Positions 42,373-50,541 of a stretch of 64,000 bases of DNA are shown in pieces; positions within the stretch are counted from its first letter, which is position 1, and every line of letters begins with the position of its first letter. The position numbers and the translations under genes were made by a program. This DNA is from SVTX01 sp045612105 (GTDB taxonomy: Bacteria > Bacillota > Clostridia > Oscillospirales > CAG-272), in NCBI GenBank assembly GCA_045612105.1, contig JAZKYL010000074.1, forward strand, positions 33,254 to 97,253, given 5' to 3'. Below the pieces are notes generated by a model that was not told where the DNA came from, searched no databases, and worked only from the letters and a program-made list of their open reading frames with translations.

Positions 42373-43536
42373 TTATTCTTGCAAAATTCTCACTCTGATA
42401 ATGCCTTCGATCGCTTTCAGCTTATCGAGTGAAGCTTCGTCTGCCTTACCCGTCAGGTCGATAATGGTATATGCCACCTCGCCGCGAGATTTGCTCATCA
42501 TATTCTCGATATTGAGTCCCTGCTCCGAGCAAATGGTAGTAATGCTCGAAATTACCGCGGGGATATTCTTATGAAGCACGCAAATTCTCGCGTCGCCGCT
42601 TCTGGGCATCGAGATCGCGGGGAAATTCACGCTGTTGCGGATATTTCCGTTTGCCAGGTAGTCCGACAGCTCCTGCGCCGCCATAACCGCGCAATTGTCC
42701 TCGCTCTCCTCGGTGGACGCACCCAGGTGAGGGATCGCAACGATTCCCTTTACGTTCAGAACCTCTTCCGTGGGGAAATCGGTGACGTATGCAGCCACTT
42801 TTCCGCTTTCAAGAGCTTCTTTCAGGTCTGCCGCGTTCACAAGGTCGGCTCTGGAGAAATTGAGAATTCTGACTCCGTCCTTCATCTTGGCGATGTTCTC
42901 TTTATTGATCATTCCCTTGGTCTGGGGAGTGGAGGGCACGTGGAGGGTTATGTAATCAGCGGTTGCGTAGATATCGTCGTACGTCGCCGCCTTGGTAACG
43001 TGATGGTTAAGGTTCCAAGCCGCCTCGATGGACATATAGGGATCACATCCGACCACGTCCATACGGAGGTGGACCGCGGTATTTGCTACCATTCCGCCGA
43101 TTGCGCCAAGTCCGATAACACCGAGGGTCTTGCCTGCGACCTCGACACCCGCAAACTTGCTCTTGCCCTTCTCTACCTGCTTTGCAACGTCCTCTGTGAG
43201 CGTTCCTGCCCACTTAACGCCGCCCACAACGTCTCTCGATGCCAGCATAAGTCCCGCGATAACAAGCTCCTTGACCGCGTTCGCGTTGGCACCGGGGGTG
43301 TTGAACACGACCACGCCCTGCTCGGTGCAACGGTCTATCGGGATATTGTTTACACCCGCGCCGGCTCTCGCAATAGCGCGTAATTCGGGGTTAAATTCCA
43401 TATCAAGCATATTTGCCGAGCGCACCATGATGCCGTAGGGGGCTTCTACGTCCTCGCCTACGTTGAAAAGCGCGCGGTCGAGCTTGTCTGTGCCTACTTT
43501 GGCGATTTTGTTGAGCAATTTTATGTTTTTAATCAT
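42373..43536 (-). CDS. serA: D-3-phosphoglycerate dehydrogenase
   Basis: 387 residues. First step of serine synthesis, oxidising 3-phosphoglycerate with NAD. NAD-binding VIGLGAIGGMVA is near residue 140, with catalytic His in VAIPHLGASTEESE. A C-terminal ACT domain (about 320-387; VISSITTICSEQGLNIENM) gives likely serine feedback. It is the short type without an intervening domain. It lies downstream of serC in one transcript, with two repeat hairpins in the 235-nt gap. Confidence 0.96.
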   Translation of the reverse strand: MIKNIKLLNKIAKVGTDKLDRALFNVGEDVEAPYGIMVRSANMLDMEFNPELRAIARAGAGVNNIPIDRCTEQGVVVFNTPGANANAVKELVIAGLMLASRDVVGGVKWAGTLTEDVAKQVEKGKSKFAGVEVAGKTLGVIGLGAIGGMVANTAVHLRMDVVGCDPYMSIEAAWNLNHHVTKAATYDDIYATADYITLHVPSTPQTKGMINKENIAKMKDGVRILNFSRADLVNAADLKEALESGKVAAYVTDFPTEEVLNVKGIVAIPHLGASTEESEDNCAVMAAQELSDYLANGNIRNSVNFPAISMPRSGDARICVLHKNIPAVISSITTICSEQGLNIENMMSKSRGEVAYTIIDLTGKADEASLDKLKAIEGIIRVRILQE

Positions 43537-43574
43537 TTTAACTCCTTTCTTTGCAGGGCTCTGCCCTGTACCCG

Positions 43575-43616
43575 CTTAAACCTTTTTGAAAAAAGGTTTA
43601 AGAATCCCAAAACTTT
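43575..43616. repeat. Dispersed hairpin repeat, copy 4 (first half of an inverted pair)
   Basis: CTTAAACCTTTTT / AAAAGGTTTAAG hairpin at 43575-43602, then CCAAAACTTT at 43607-43616, the same order as copies 1 and 2. Confidence 0.65.
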
Positions 43617-43716
43617 AAATAAGGATAGGTGGTTTTATCTATCTTGATGGCAAAGCAATTCTCTTTTCCACCGTTTTATAACCTAAACCGTCTGTATTTT
43701 ATACTTGCCTTCGGGA

Positions 43717-43768
43717 AGTTCTTTGGAGAGCGTGAGAACCTTTCTTTCCAAGAAAGGTTCTCGCACGC
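43717..43768. repeat. Dispersed hairpin repeat, copy 5 (second half of an inverted pair)
   Basis: AAGTTCTTTGG at 43717 followed by a hairpin with AGAACCTTTCTT / AAGAAAGGTTCT, in the reverse orientation to copy 4. The two copies face each other across about 100 nt, in a REPIN-like arrangement. Confidence 0.65.
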
Positions 43769-43771
43769 ATC

Positions 43772-44869
43772 TTAATCCTTAGGATTCTCCTCTGCGAATT
43801 TCTTCATAAATGCCACGAGGGCTTCGACTCCTTCATAGGGCATTGCGTTATAGATAGATGCTCTCATACCGCCCACGCTTCTGTGACCCTTAAGGTTCTT
43901 GAGACCTGCTTTTGCGGCTTCGGAGGCGAATTTTTTGTCAAGATCTGCATCTCCCGTAACAAAGGTTACGTTCATAAGCGAGCGAGACTCGGGCTTGACG
44001 GGGGCGAAATAATAATCCTGGCTGTCGAGATAGTCGTAAAGCAGTTTTGCCTTCTTTACGTTCATTTCCTGCATAACGGTAAGTCCGCCCAGCTGCTCGA
44101 TCCACTTATAGACAAGTCCTGCGATATATATAGCATAGCAAGGGGGGGTGTTATACATAGAATCGTTATCCGCCATGGTCTTCCAGTCAAGCATGGTAGG
44201 GATATTTTCTTCCGCGAAGCCCAGAAGATCCTCTCTGACGATGACGAGGGTCACACCTGCGGGTGCCATATTCTTCTGCGCGCCTGCATAGATAACGCCG
44301 AATTTGCTAACGTCCACGGGCTCGGAAATGATGCAGGAGGAAAGGTCTGCTACCAGCGGAACGTCGCCTGTATCGGGGATATAGGGGTACTTGGTGCCGT
44401 ATATAGTATTATTGAAGCAAATGTGGAGGTAGGATGCGTCCTGATCCACCATGTCACGGGTAATTTCGGGCACGTGGTCGAAATTATCATCCTTAGTAGT
44501 AGCGATACACTTGGCATCATAGCCCATTTTCTGCGCTTCTTTATACGCTTTGCCCGAGAACTGTCCCGAAACTGCGTAGAGCGCCTTTTTGGCGGGCTTC
44601 AGGTTAATAAGGTTCATAGGAACCGACGCAAACTGTGTGCTGGCTCCGCCCTGAAGGAAAAGAACCTTGTAATTGTCGGGAATATTCATGAGCGTGCGAA
44701 GGTCTGCCTCTGCCGCCTTGATAATTGCCTCGTAATCGGGAGATCGATGGCTCATCTCCATAACCGACATTCCCGATTCTCCGTAGCAGACCAATTCGCT
44801 TGCTGCTTGTTCGAGTACGGGCAAAGGAAGCATAGAGGGGCCTGCTGAAAAGTTGTAAACTCTGTTCAT
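43772..44869 (-). CDS. serC: Phosphoserine aminotransferase
   Basis: 365 residues. PLP enzyme making phosphoserine from phosphohydroxypyruvate and glutamate. The N-terminal YNFSAGPSMLP and the PLP-lysine region VIYAGAQKNMAPAGVTLV (Lys near 198) are typical, and the C-terminal GHRSVGGMRASIYNA stretch binds substrate. The start is ATG 44869 with GGAGAT upstream, in a conserved leader element. Operon with serA. Confidence 0.96.
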   Translation of the reverse strand: MNRVYNFSAGPSMLPLPVLEQAASELVCYGESGMSVMEMSHRSPDYEAIIKAAEADLRTLMNIPDNYKVLFLQGGASTQFASVPMNLINLKPAKKALYAVSGQFSGKAYKEAQKMGYDAKCIATTKDDNFDHVPEITRDMVDQDASYLHICFNNTIYGTKYPYIPDTGDVPLVADLSSCIISEPVDVSKFGVIYAGAQKNMAPAGVTLVIVREDLLGFAEENIPTMLDWKTMADNDSMYNTPPCYAIYIAGLVYKWIEQLGGLTVMQEMNVKKAKLLYDYLDSQDYYFAPVKPESRSLMNVTFVTGDADLDKKFASEAAKAGLKNLKGHRSVGGMRASIYNAMPYEGVEALVAFMKKFAEENPKD

Positions 44870-44943
44870 AATGATCTCCAATCTGCCGCTAAGGGCGGCA
44901 TAAATTATTTTCGTTGAGTTTTGCCGCCGGGCGAAATTCGCAC
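44870..44943 (-). ncRNA. Conserved leader element, compact copy (serC)
   Basis: Minus strand: GTGCGAATTTCGCC hairpin with GGCGGCAAAAC, linker TCAACGAAAATAATTTATG, stem TGCCGC/GCGGCA with a short loop, ATTGGAGAT and the start codon. Compared with the other copies, one base pair of the last stem is U-A instead of C-G or U-G, a compensatory change. Confidence 0.5.
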
Positions 44944-44970
44944 AGCAAAATCTTTAAAAAAGATATTACT

Positions 44971-44999
44971 ATTATATTACAAACCCCTTTATCTGTCAA
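44971..44999 (-). promoter_or_regulatory. Consensus promoter of serC-serA
   Basis: Minus strand TTGACA (44999-44994), exactly 17 nt, TATAAT (44976-44971). Confidence 0.92.
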
Positions 45000-45092
45000 G
45001 ACATTTTAGCAAATTAAAGCACTAAAACGTCAACTTTGGTGATATACACACAAATATTCTTTTCGTGCAATCAATTTTGTAAAAAATGACGC

Positions 45093-45133
45093 AAAAAAAA
45101 CGGACCGTTGCCCCCTGTGGCAAGCGATCCGCT
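45093..45133 (-). terminator. Terminator of the AraC/epimerase operon
   Basis: On the minus strand GCGGATCGCTTGCC / GGCAACGGTCCG stem followed by eight T. Confidence 0.85.
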
Positions 45134-45146
45134 TATTTTTGCTTTT

Positions 45147-45917
45147 TTAGTTGATTTTTAACAATTCGACGATCTCTTTCAGCGTTTTTGCGGTAGAAGA
45201 TAGGCTTTCGGGGTCGTTATCGTGCATAAACTCCAGCATAAGCGCAACGTCGGCATTTTCATCGCAACACTCGGCGAAAGCGCGCAGATATTCGACCCAG
45301 CGGTCACGGTGGTGAGCGAGGGGATACTTTGCGTTGCCCTCCCAGGCAAAGACGTGTATCGCTTTGACAAAGGGGGCAAGGATGCGGACAGATTCAAGAT
45401 TATAGTTGTGGTCTCTATACTGATTCGGCTGCCAAAACGCGGCGAAATTTGGCATATTAACGTCCTCTAAAAGCCGCAAATTTGCGTTATAATCGTCGGT
45501 AAGGGTGTTGTTGTGACATTCTGTGCAGAAGGTGAGATCGGGGTATATGGCGCATATTCTACGGGCATCCGCTACCGCTATTTCATACTCGTCGGCTGTA
45601 ACGTCTGCGGAGCCCTTGTTATATGCCCAGACGCGGACAATATCCGTTCCAAGCGCGCGGGCTGACGCGGCGACCCCATGTATCTCGTCGGGATCAGAAA
45701 CACCGATACGGTAATATGAGCCGTATTCGGCAACCTCAAGTTTGTTTTCGCGAGTCTGTTCTCCTGTGGTGTGGGCGACCTCTGTCTCTCCCGCGGGAAC
45801 GTGAATATCGCCGCCCCACTCGATGGCGACCAGTCCATTCTCCTTTGTCAATTCAATAATTTTGTTGCGGTCAAGTCCTCTGAAGCTGACCGATACCAAT
45901 CCTGTAGTAAAATTCAT
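45147..45917 (-). CDS. Sugar phosphate isomerase/epimerase-like TIM barrel
   Basis: 256 residues of the xylose isomerase-like AP_endonuc_2 fold. Visible metal/substrate positions are Glu in VAIEWGGDIH, Glu/His in FCTECHNNTLTD, His in VKAIHVFAWEG and Glu in LMLEFMHD. Such proteins isomerise or epimerise sugars and polyols. The start is ATG 45917, because GGAGG lies just before it. It follows the AraC gene with an 17-nt gap and belongs to the same catabolic locus as the divergent operon. Confidence 0.85.
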   Translation of the reverse strand: MNFTTGLVSVSFRGLDRNKIIELTKENGLVAIEWGGDIHVPAGETEVAHTTGEQTRENKLEVAEYGSYYRIGVSDPDEIHGVAASARALGTDIVRVWAYNKGSADVTADEYEIAVADARRICAIYPDLTFCTECHNNTLTDDYNANLRLLEDVNMPNFAAFWQPNQYRDHNYNLESVRILAPFVKAIHVFAWEGNAKYPLAHHRDRWVEYLRAFAECCDENADVALMLEFMHDNDPESLSSTAKTLKEIVELLKIN

Positions 45918-45934
45918 ACGTCCTCCATTATTCA

Positions 45935-46786
45935 TTATGCCTTATGCCCCTTGACCATATCGGAAAAGGTTATGCGAAGCACGTCGTTTTTCGGTGTGTC
46001 GACGGGGCTGTAGCCGTATCTTTTTTTATATGCCCTAAAGAACGAGGAATAGTCGCCAAAGCCGCATTCGGAATAGATCTCGGTGGCTCTGTCGCCTGAT
46101 GCCAAAGCCTGCCTTGCACGCTCAAGCCGTCTGTCAAGTATATATTTTTTTGGACTTGTATCAAGCTCTGTGGCAAACAGATGATGAAGATGGCTTTTTG
46201 AAATATAAAGCTCGCGGCAGATCTCGTCAATTCCCTCCACCGTGCAAAGGTTTTCCTCGATATATCTTACCGCGCCGAGAACCGACGGTGTAAGCTGCGC
46301 TCCCGTTTCCTTTTCGCTTTCTGTGGTAATGATCACGTTGATCAATATCTCGTTGATAATTCCGAAAAGTATTCCTTCAAGGTCTTCTCCGCAAAGCTTC
46401 TGACAATAAATATCCATTCGCTCAAATGCGCCGATCACGGTCTTATTTCCGTCAAAGCTGATAACGTTCAGATCGTGAGGAATTCTTTCATAAAGCTCAA
46501 ATGGCAGCTTTTTTTCGTCGAAAAGCATATTATATCTTTCGTAATCCGAGTCACCCTCCGTGTAAATCCTATGACTTACCTCGGGACGGGAGATTACAAG
46601 AGTGTTCTTTTTCAGGTCGTATTCTTTATCGCCCACCTCATAACGAACATTTCCGCTTTTGACGAACAAAAGCTCTGTAACGTCGTGATAGTGCCTGGAA
46701 TAATCCTCGGAACGTTGTTTTGATTTGGTGCAATGATTATAATAGAGAGTATCACTTTCGTATTCCGAATGTACGTTTATTCTCAT
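45935..46786 (-). CDS. AraC-family regulator of the amino-sugar locus
   Basis: 283 residues. N-terminal cupin (about 20-110; HYHDVTELLFVKSG), C-terminal double helix-turn-helix (ISKSHLHHLFATELDTSPKKYIL and ECGFGDYSSFFRAYKKRYGYSP). It is divergent from the Gfo/Idh-epimerase-nagB-nagA operon, with a nested dyad between the two, which points to control of that operon. The start follows GGGAGGG. The ligand is probably a sugar taken from that pathway. Confidence 0.92.
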   Translation of the reverse strand: MRINVHSEYESDTLYYNHCTKSKQRSEDYSRHYHDVTELLFVKSGNVRYEVGDKEYDLKKNTLVISRPEVSHRIYTEGDSDYERYNMLFDEKKLPFELYERIPHDLNVISFDGNKTVIGAFERMDIYCQKLCGEDLEGILFGIINEILINVIITTESEKETGAQLTPSVLGAVRYIEENLCTVEGIDEICRELYISKSHLHHLFATELDTSPKKYILDRRLERARQALASGDRATEIYSECGFGDYSSFFRAYKKRYGYSPVDTPKNDVLRITFSDMVKGHKA

Positions 46787-46862
46787 GATCTTCCCTCCCA
46801 ACGTGGATTTTTTGCAAAATAACCGCTCTGTTTAGCCTATTTTACCACAAAATCACACTTTT

Positions 46863-46899
46863 TGCAATATGTATTGTAAAAAAAACAATTCAAATTGCA
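46863..46899. promoter_or_regulatory. Nested dyad between divergent AraC and catabolic operon
   Basis: TGCAAT/ATTGCA outer arms and ATTGT/ACAAT inner arms share one centre at 46881. The right arm overlaps the -35 of the operon promoter. A likely AraC operator. Confidence 0.55.
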
Positions 46900-46924
46900 G
46901 TCTATAACATTTATAATATATAAT
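46895..46924 (+). promoter_or_regulatory. Promoter of the amino-sugar operon
   Basis: TTGCAG at 46895-46900, 18-nt spacer, TATAAT at 46919-46924. The poor -35 fits activation by the AraC protein. Confidence 0.65.
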
Positions 46925-46956
46925 GTAAAGAAAAACACTTTAGGAGGGTTACTCTT

Positions 46957-48027
46957 ATGAAAAAGCTAAGAACGGCAATAATCGGTCAGGGACGAAGCGG
47001 TCGCGACATTCACGGAAAATTCTTCAAATCGGAAAATAACACTCTGGTTGAGGTCGTGTACGTGGTAGAGCTTGACGCCGAAAGACGCGCACGCGCACTT
47101 GAGGAATATCCGGGATGCTCTGCATTATCGGACTATACCGAGCTTTTTGACAAAAAGGATATCGATCTTGTGGTCAACGCGACTTATTCGAACGATCACT
47201 ATGCAATAACCAAAGACCTGCTCACTCACGGCTTGAACGTGCTTGTTGAGAAGCCTTTCGCACGCAATTATTACGAATGCGGCGATCTTATCAAGACCGC
47301 AAAGGACGCTGACGTGACCCTGGCGGTATTCCACCAAAGCCTTCTTGCTCCTCATCACCTTGGCATCAAAAAGATCATTGATAGCGGTAAGCTTGGCAAC
47401 CTCAAGCAGATTGACATCCGATACAACAGTCTGCATCGCCGCTGGGACTGGCAGACCATACAAATGAAGATGGGCGGCAGTGTATATAACACCGGTCCTC
47501 ACCCTATCGGCATGGCTCTTGATTATCTTGATTTTGACGACAATGCTCAGGTAGTCTACTCAAAGCTTGACACCGCCCTTACGTCGGGCGATGCCGAGGA
47601 CTACGCAAAGATCCTTATTACAGCACCGGGTAAGCCTCTCGTTGACATTGAGATCAGCGCGATCGACCCTTACTGCGACTACACCGTCAAGCTTCAGGGA
47701 GACAAGGGCACTTGTGTCTGCACTTTCAGCAAATACAAGATGACCTATATCGTTGACGGCGAAAACCCCGAGAGACCTGTAATCGTTGAATCCCTCAAGG
47801 ATGCAGCCGGTCTTCCCGCATATTGCGGCGAGCAGCTTATCAAGCACACCGAGGAGGGTGATTTTACGGGCTCCTCCTTCGACGTTGCGGTCAAGGATTT
47901 CTACACTATGCTCTACGGTCGTATAGTTGACAATATTCCTATGGAAATCTCTCCCGAAAAGGTAGCGCAGATCATTAACGTTATAGAAAAGGTTCACGCG
48001 GACAATCCTCTGCCCGTAAAATTTTAA
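46957..48027 (+). CDS. Gfo/Idh/MocA-family oxidoreductase 1
   Basis: 356 residues. N-terminal Rossmann fold (AIIGQGRSGRDIHG, residues 6-19), the family motif VEKPFARN near 100 with the substrate-site Lys, and a C-terminal alpha/beta domain. These enzymes oxidise or reduce sugars and polyols with NAD(P). It is first in a run of five genes with spacings of 22, -4, -4 and 16 nt. The substrate is likely an acetylated amino sugar or its derivative, from the nagA/nagB partners. Confidence 0.9.
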   Translation: MKKLRTAIIGQGRSGRDIHGKFFKSENNTLVEVVYVVELDAERRARALEEYPGCSALSDYTELFDKKDIDLVVNATYSNDHYAITKDLLTHGLNVLVEKPFARNYYECGDLIKTAKDADVTLAVFHQSLLAPHHLGIKKIIDSGKLGNLKQIDIRYNSLHRRWDWQTIQMKMGGSVYNTGPHPIGMALDYLDFDDNAQVVYSKLDTALTSGDAEDYAKILITAPGKPLVDIEISAIDPYCDYTVKLQGDKGTCVCTFSKYKMTYIVDGENPERPVIVESLKDAAGLPAYCGEQLIKHTEEGDFTGSSFDVAVKDFYTMLYGRIVDNIPMEISPEKVAQIINVIEKVHADNPLPVKF

Positions 48028-48049
48028 ACGTTTTCTTGGGAGGTAAATT

Positions 48050-48928
48050 ATGTACAGAATAGCAATTTTAGGATGTGAAAACTCCCATGCGGATATGTTT
48101 TTACGAATTATTAAAAACGAGAGCTACGACGACATCGAGGTGGTTGGAGTATACAGCTACGATTTCGCGGAAGCGGAGAAGCTGAATCAGAAATACGGCG
48201 TGTATGCGGCAAAGGAATTCGACGAGTTCGTGGGCAAGATCGACGGACTTATCATCACCGCCCGCCACGGAGACAATCATTTCAAATATGCCAAGCCTTA
48301 TCTTGAAAGCAAGATCCCGATCTTTATTGACAAGCCTATGACTATAAGTGAGCGCGAGGCTTGTGAATTTATGGACATCCTCAAACAGAACAATATCCCC
48401 GCCTGCGGAGGCTCTATGTGTATGCATTCCGATCTTGTGCTTGAGCTGAAGGACGCTATAGCCAAGGGTGAGCTTGGAAAGGTGATCGGCGGTTATTTGC
48501 GTACTCCCCTGCAATCAGAAAGTGAGCACGGAGGATTCTTTTTCTACGCTCAGCACTTAGTACAGGTGACCTGCGAGCTTTTCGGATATTTCCCAAATTC
48601 CGTGCAGGCTCTCAGATGCGACAATAAGATCACCGTCATCACCCGTTACGACGATTACGATATAACCGGTCTTTATCTCGACAACACCGATAACTGGATC
48701 TATTCGGTCAGCGTTGCCTTTGAAAAGGGCTTTATGGGAGAGAGAGATCTGCTTACAAATGCGGGAAGCCGCGAATTCAAATCCTTCTACGACATTCTTC
48801 AGGGCAAGGAGCAGCACCTCTCGTACGACGAGCTCTTCTCCCCCGTATTCATTATGAACGCTATCGAAAGATCCCTTGAAAGTGGCAAGGAAGAAAGAGT
48901 TCTTCGCGCAGAGGAGATAAAGAGATGA
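48050..48928 (+). CDS. Gfo/Idh/MocA-family oxidoreductase 2
   Basis: 292 residues, shorter than its upstream neighbour. It keeps the Rossmann start (IAILGCENSHADMF, somewhat unusual in the glycine loop), DKPMTISEREA in place of EKP, and a smaller C-terminal domain. Found between oxidoreductase 1 and an epimerase, it probably acts on the same substrate. The changed nucleotide loop makes cofactor choice uncertain. The GGGAGG ribosome site is 6 nt upstream; its stop overlaps the next start by 4 nt. Confidence 0.85.
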   Translation: MYRIAILGCENSHADMFLRIIKNESYDDIEVVGVYSYDFAEAEKLNQKYGVYAAKEFDEFVGKIDGLIITARHGDNHFKYAKPYLESKIPIFIDKPMTISEREACEFMDILKQNNIPACGGSMCMHSDLVLELKDAIAKGELGKVIGGYLRTPLQSESEHGGFFFYAQHLVQVTCELFGYFPNSVQALRCDNKITVITRYDDYDITGLYLDNTDNWIYSVSVAFEKGFMGERDLLTNAGSREFKSFYDILQGKEQHLSYDELFSPVFIMNAIERSLESGKEERVLRAEEIKR

Positions 48929-49767
48929 GCAGGTGGATAATTTCCGCCTTTGCGGACGAGCATTCAAGGTCTCTTGAGGGACAGATCGGTGCTCTGCGTG
49001 AAAACGGGCTTAAGTATATCGAATTGCGCTTTATTGACGGTAAAAACATTGCCGATATGACCGAAAATGAGGTTTTGGCATTGAAAAAAGCACTTGACGA
49101 AAGCGGAATTGCCGTGAGTGCCGTCGGTTCTCCTCTTGGAAAGATAAATCTTGCCGACGATTTCGAGGCTCACCTTGAAAAGACTCGCATGGTCTGCCAC
49201 ATCGCAAATTTGCTTGGAACTGACAAGGTGCGTATGTTCAGCTTCTATCTTCACAACGGCAAAAGCCGTGAGGAATGCCGCGGTGAGGTAATCGAAAAGC
49301 TCGGAAAGATGCTTGACGTTGCCGACAGCTTTGGAATTAAGCTTTGTCACGAAAACGAGGCAAACATTTACGGCGAAAGCCCCGAATACTGTCTTGATCT
49401 GCTGGAATACTTCGGCGGACGGCTTCGCTGTGTCTTCGATATGGGCAATTTCGTTCTCGACGGGTGCGATCCCGTAAAGGGCTATGAAATGCTGAAGAAT
49501 TATATCGAATATTTCCACATAAAGGATGCTTTGGCGCAGGGAGCTATCGTTCCCGCAGGCTGTGGAGATGCTCACATAGGAGAACTTTTGCACAGATTCC
49601 GTGAGGACTCAAAGGGTGACGTTCTTCTATCGGTAGAGCCACATCTTCAAACCTTTGACGGCTTGAACGCTCTTGTGGGAAAGAGCTTCGACAATCCCTA
49701 CAAATTCGACAGCCTTCAATCCGCATTCAACGAAGCGGTAAAAAGAACTAAGGAGCTACTGATATGA
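48925..49767 (+). CDS. Sugar phosphate isomerase/epimerase
   Basis: 280 residues, AP_endonuc_2 TIM barrel. Metal-site residues are visible as Glu in IKLCHENEANIYG, Asp/Asn in CVFDMGNFVLDG, His in EYFHIKDALAQ and Glu in LLSVEPHL. It overlaps both neighbours by 4 nt (ATGA), so it is coupled to the Gfo gene and the nagB-like gene. It should convert a keto-sugar or keto-polyol produced by the oxidoreductases. Confidence 0.9.
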   Translation: MSRWIISAFADEHSRSLEGQIGALRENGLKYIELRFIDGKNIADMTENEVLALKKALDESGIAVSAVGSPLGKINLADDFEAHLEKTRMVCHIANLLGTDKVRMFSFYLHNGKSREECRGEVIEKLGKMLDVADSFGIKLCHENEANIYGESPEYCLDLLEYFGGRLRCVFDMGNFVLDGCDPVKGYEMLKNYIEYFHIKDALAQGAIVPAGCGDAHIGELLHRFREDSKGDVLLSVEPHLQTFDGLNALVGKSFDNPYKFDSLQSAFNEAVKRTKELLI

Positions 49768-50525
49768 AAAGCTTGAAAAAGGATAATTTATCGGTCAAAA
49801 TAATGCCCACCAGGAGCGAAATGGGTATGGTTGCCGCCGCCGACATTCACGAAAAAATTCTATCTCTTCTTTCTCAAAAAAACGAGATAAATATGATCTT
49901 TGCCGCGGCACCCTCGCAGAATGACGTTCTAGAGTCACTTATCAAATATATCGATATTGATTGGTCACGCATCAACGCATATCATATGGACGAATACGTG
50001 GGTCTTCCGAAAGAACTTGAGGACAGAAGCTTTGGAACCTATCTTCACGACCACATTTTCGGTAAGGTTCCCTTCAAATCGGTAAATCTCATCGACAGCA
50101 CCGCCACCGACAGCAAGTCCGAGTGCAAGAGATACTCAAAGCTTTTAGCCGACAATCCCACCGACATCGTGGTAATGGGAATCGGCGAGAACGGTCACAT
50201 CGCCTTCAACGACCCCTGGATCGCAAAATTTGACGATCCCGAATCTGTCAAGGTTGTACCTCTTGACGAGGTCTGCCGACAGCAGCAGGTCAACGACGGC
50301 TGCTTTGAGAGTATCGATCTTGTGCCCACTCACGCCATCACTCTCACCTGCCCCACACTATATTCTGCGAGTGCGCTTTTCTGCATAGTTCCCGCGCCCA
50401 CAAAGGCTAAGGCGGTAAAAACAACCCTTGAGGGCGAGATAAACGAAGACTGTCCCGCCACCATTCTTCGCCGTCACGGATGCGCCACTCTTTACCTTGA
50501 CGGCGACAGCAGTGCTTTGCTTTGA
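49764..50525 (+). CDS. NagB-like glucosamine-6-phosphate deaminase/isomerase
   Basis: 253 residues. AYHMDEYVGL and VMGIGENGHIAFNDP match the NagB family; the ring-opening His of GHIAFN is present. The residues equivalent to E. coli Asp141 and Glu148 appear as Asn (GENGH) and Asp (FNDP). A changed triad suggests a related isomerase/deaminase reaction on another amino sugar, although close homologues with this signature occur in Firmicutes and Bacteroidetes. Followed after 16 nt by nagA. Confidence 0.85.
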   Translation: MKSLKKDNLSVKIMPTRSEMGMVAAADIHEKILSLLSQKNEINMIFAAAPSQNDVLESLIKYIDIDWSRINAYHMDEYVGLPKELEDRSFGTYLHDHIFGKVPFKSVNLIDSTATDSKSECKRYSKLLADNPTDIVVMGIGENGHIAFNDPWIAKFDDPESVKVVPLDEVCRQQQVNDGCFESIDLVPTHAITLTCPTLYSASALFCIVPAPTKAKAVKTTLEGEINEDCPATILRRHGCATLYLDGDSSALL

Positions 50526-50541
50526 TCGGGAGACAGATTCA

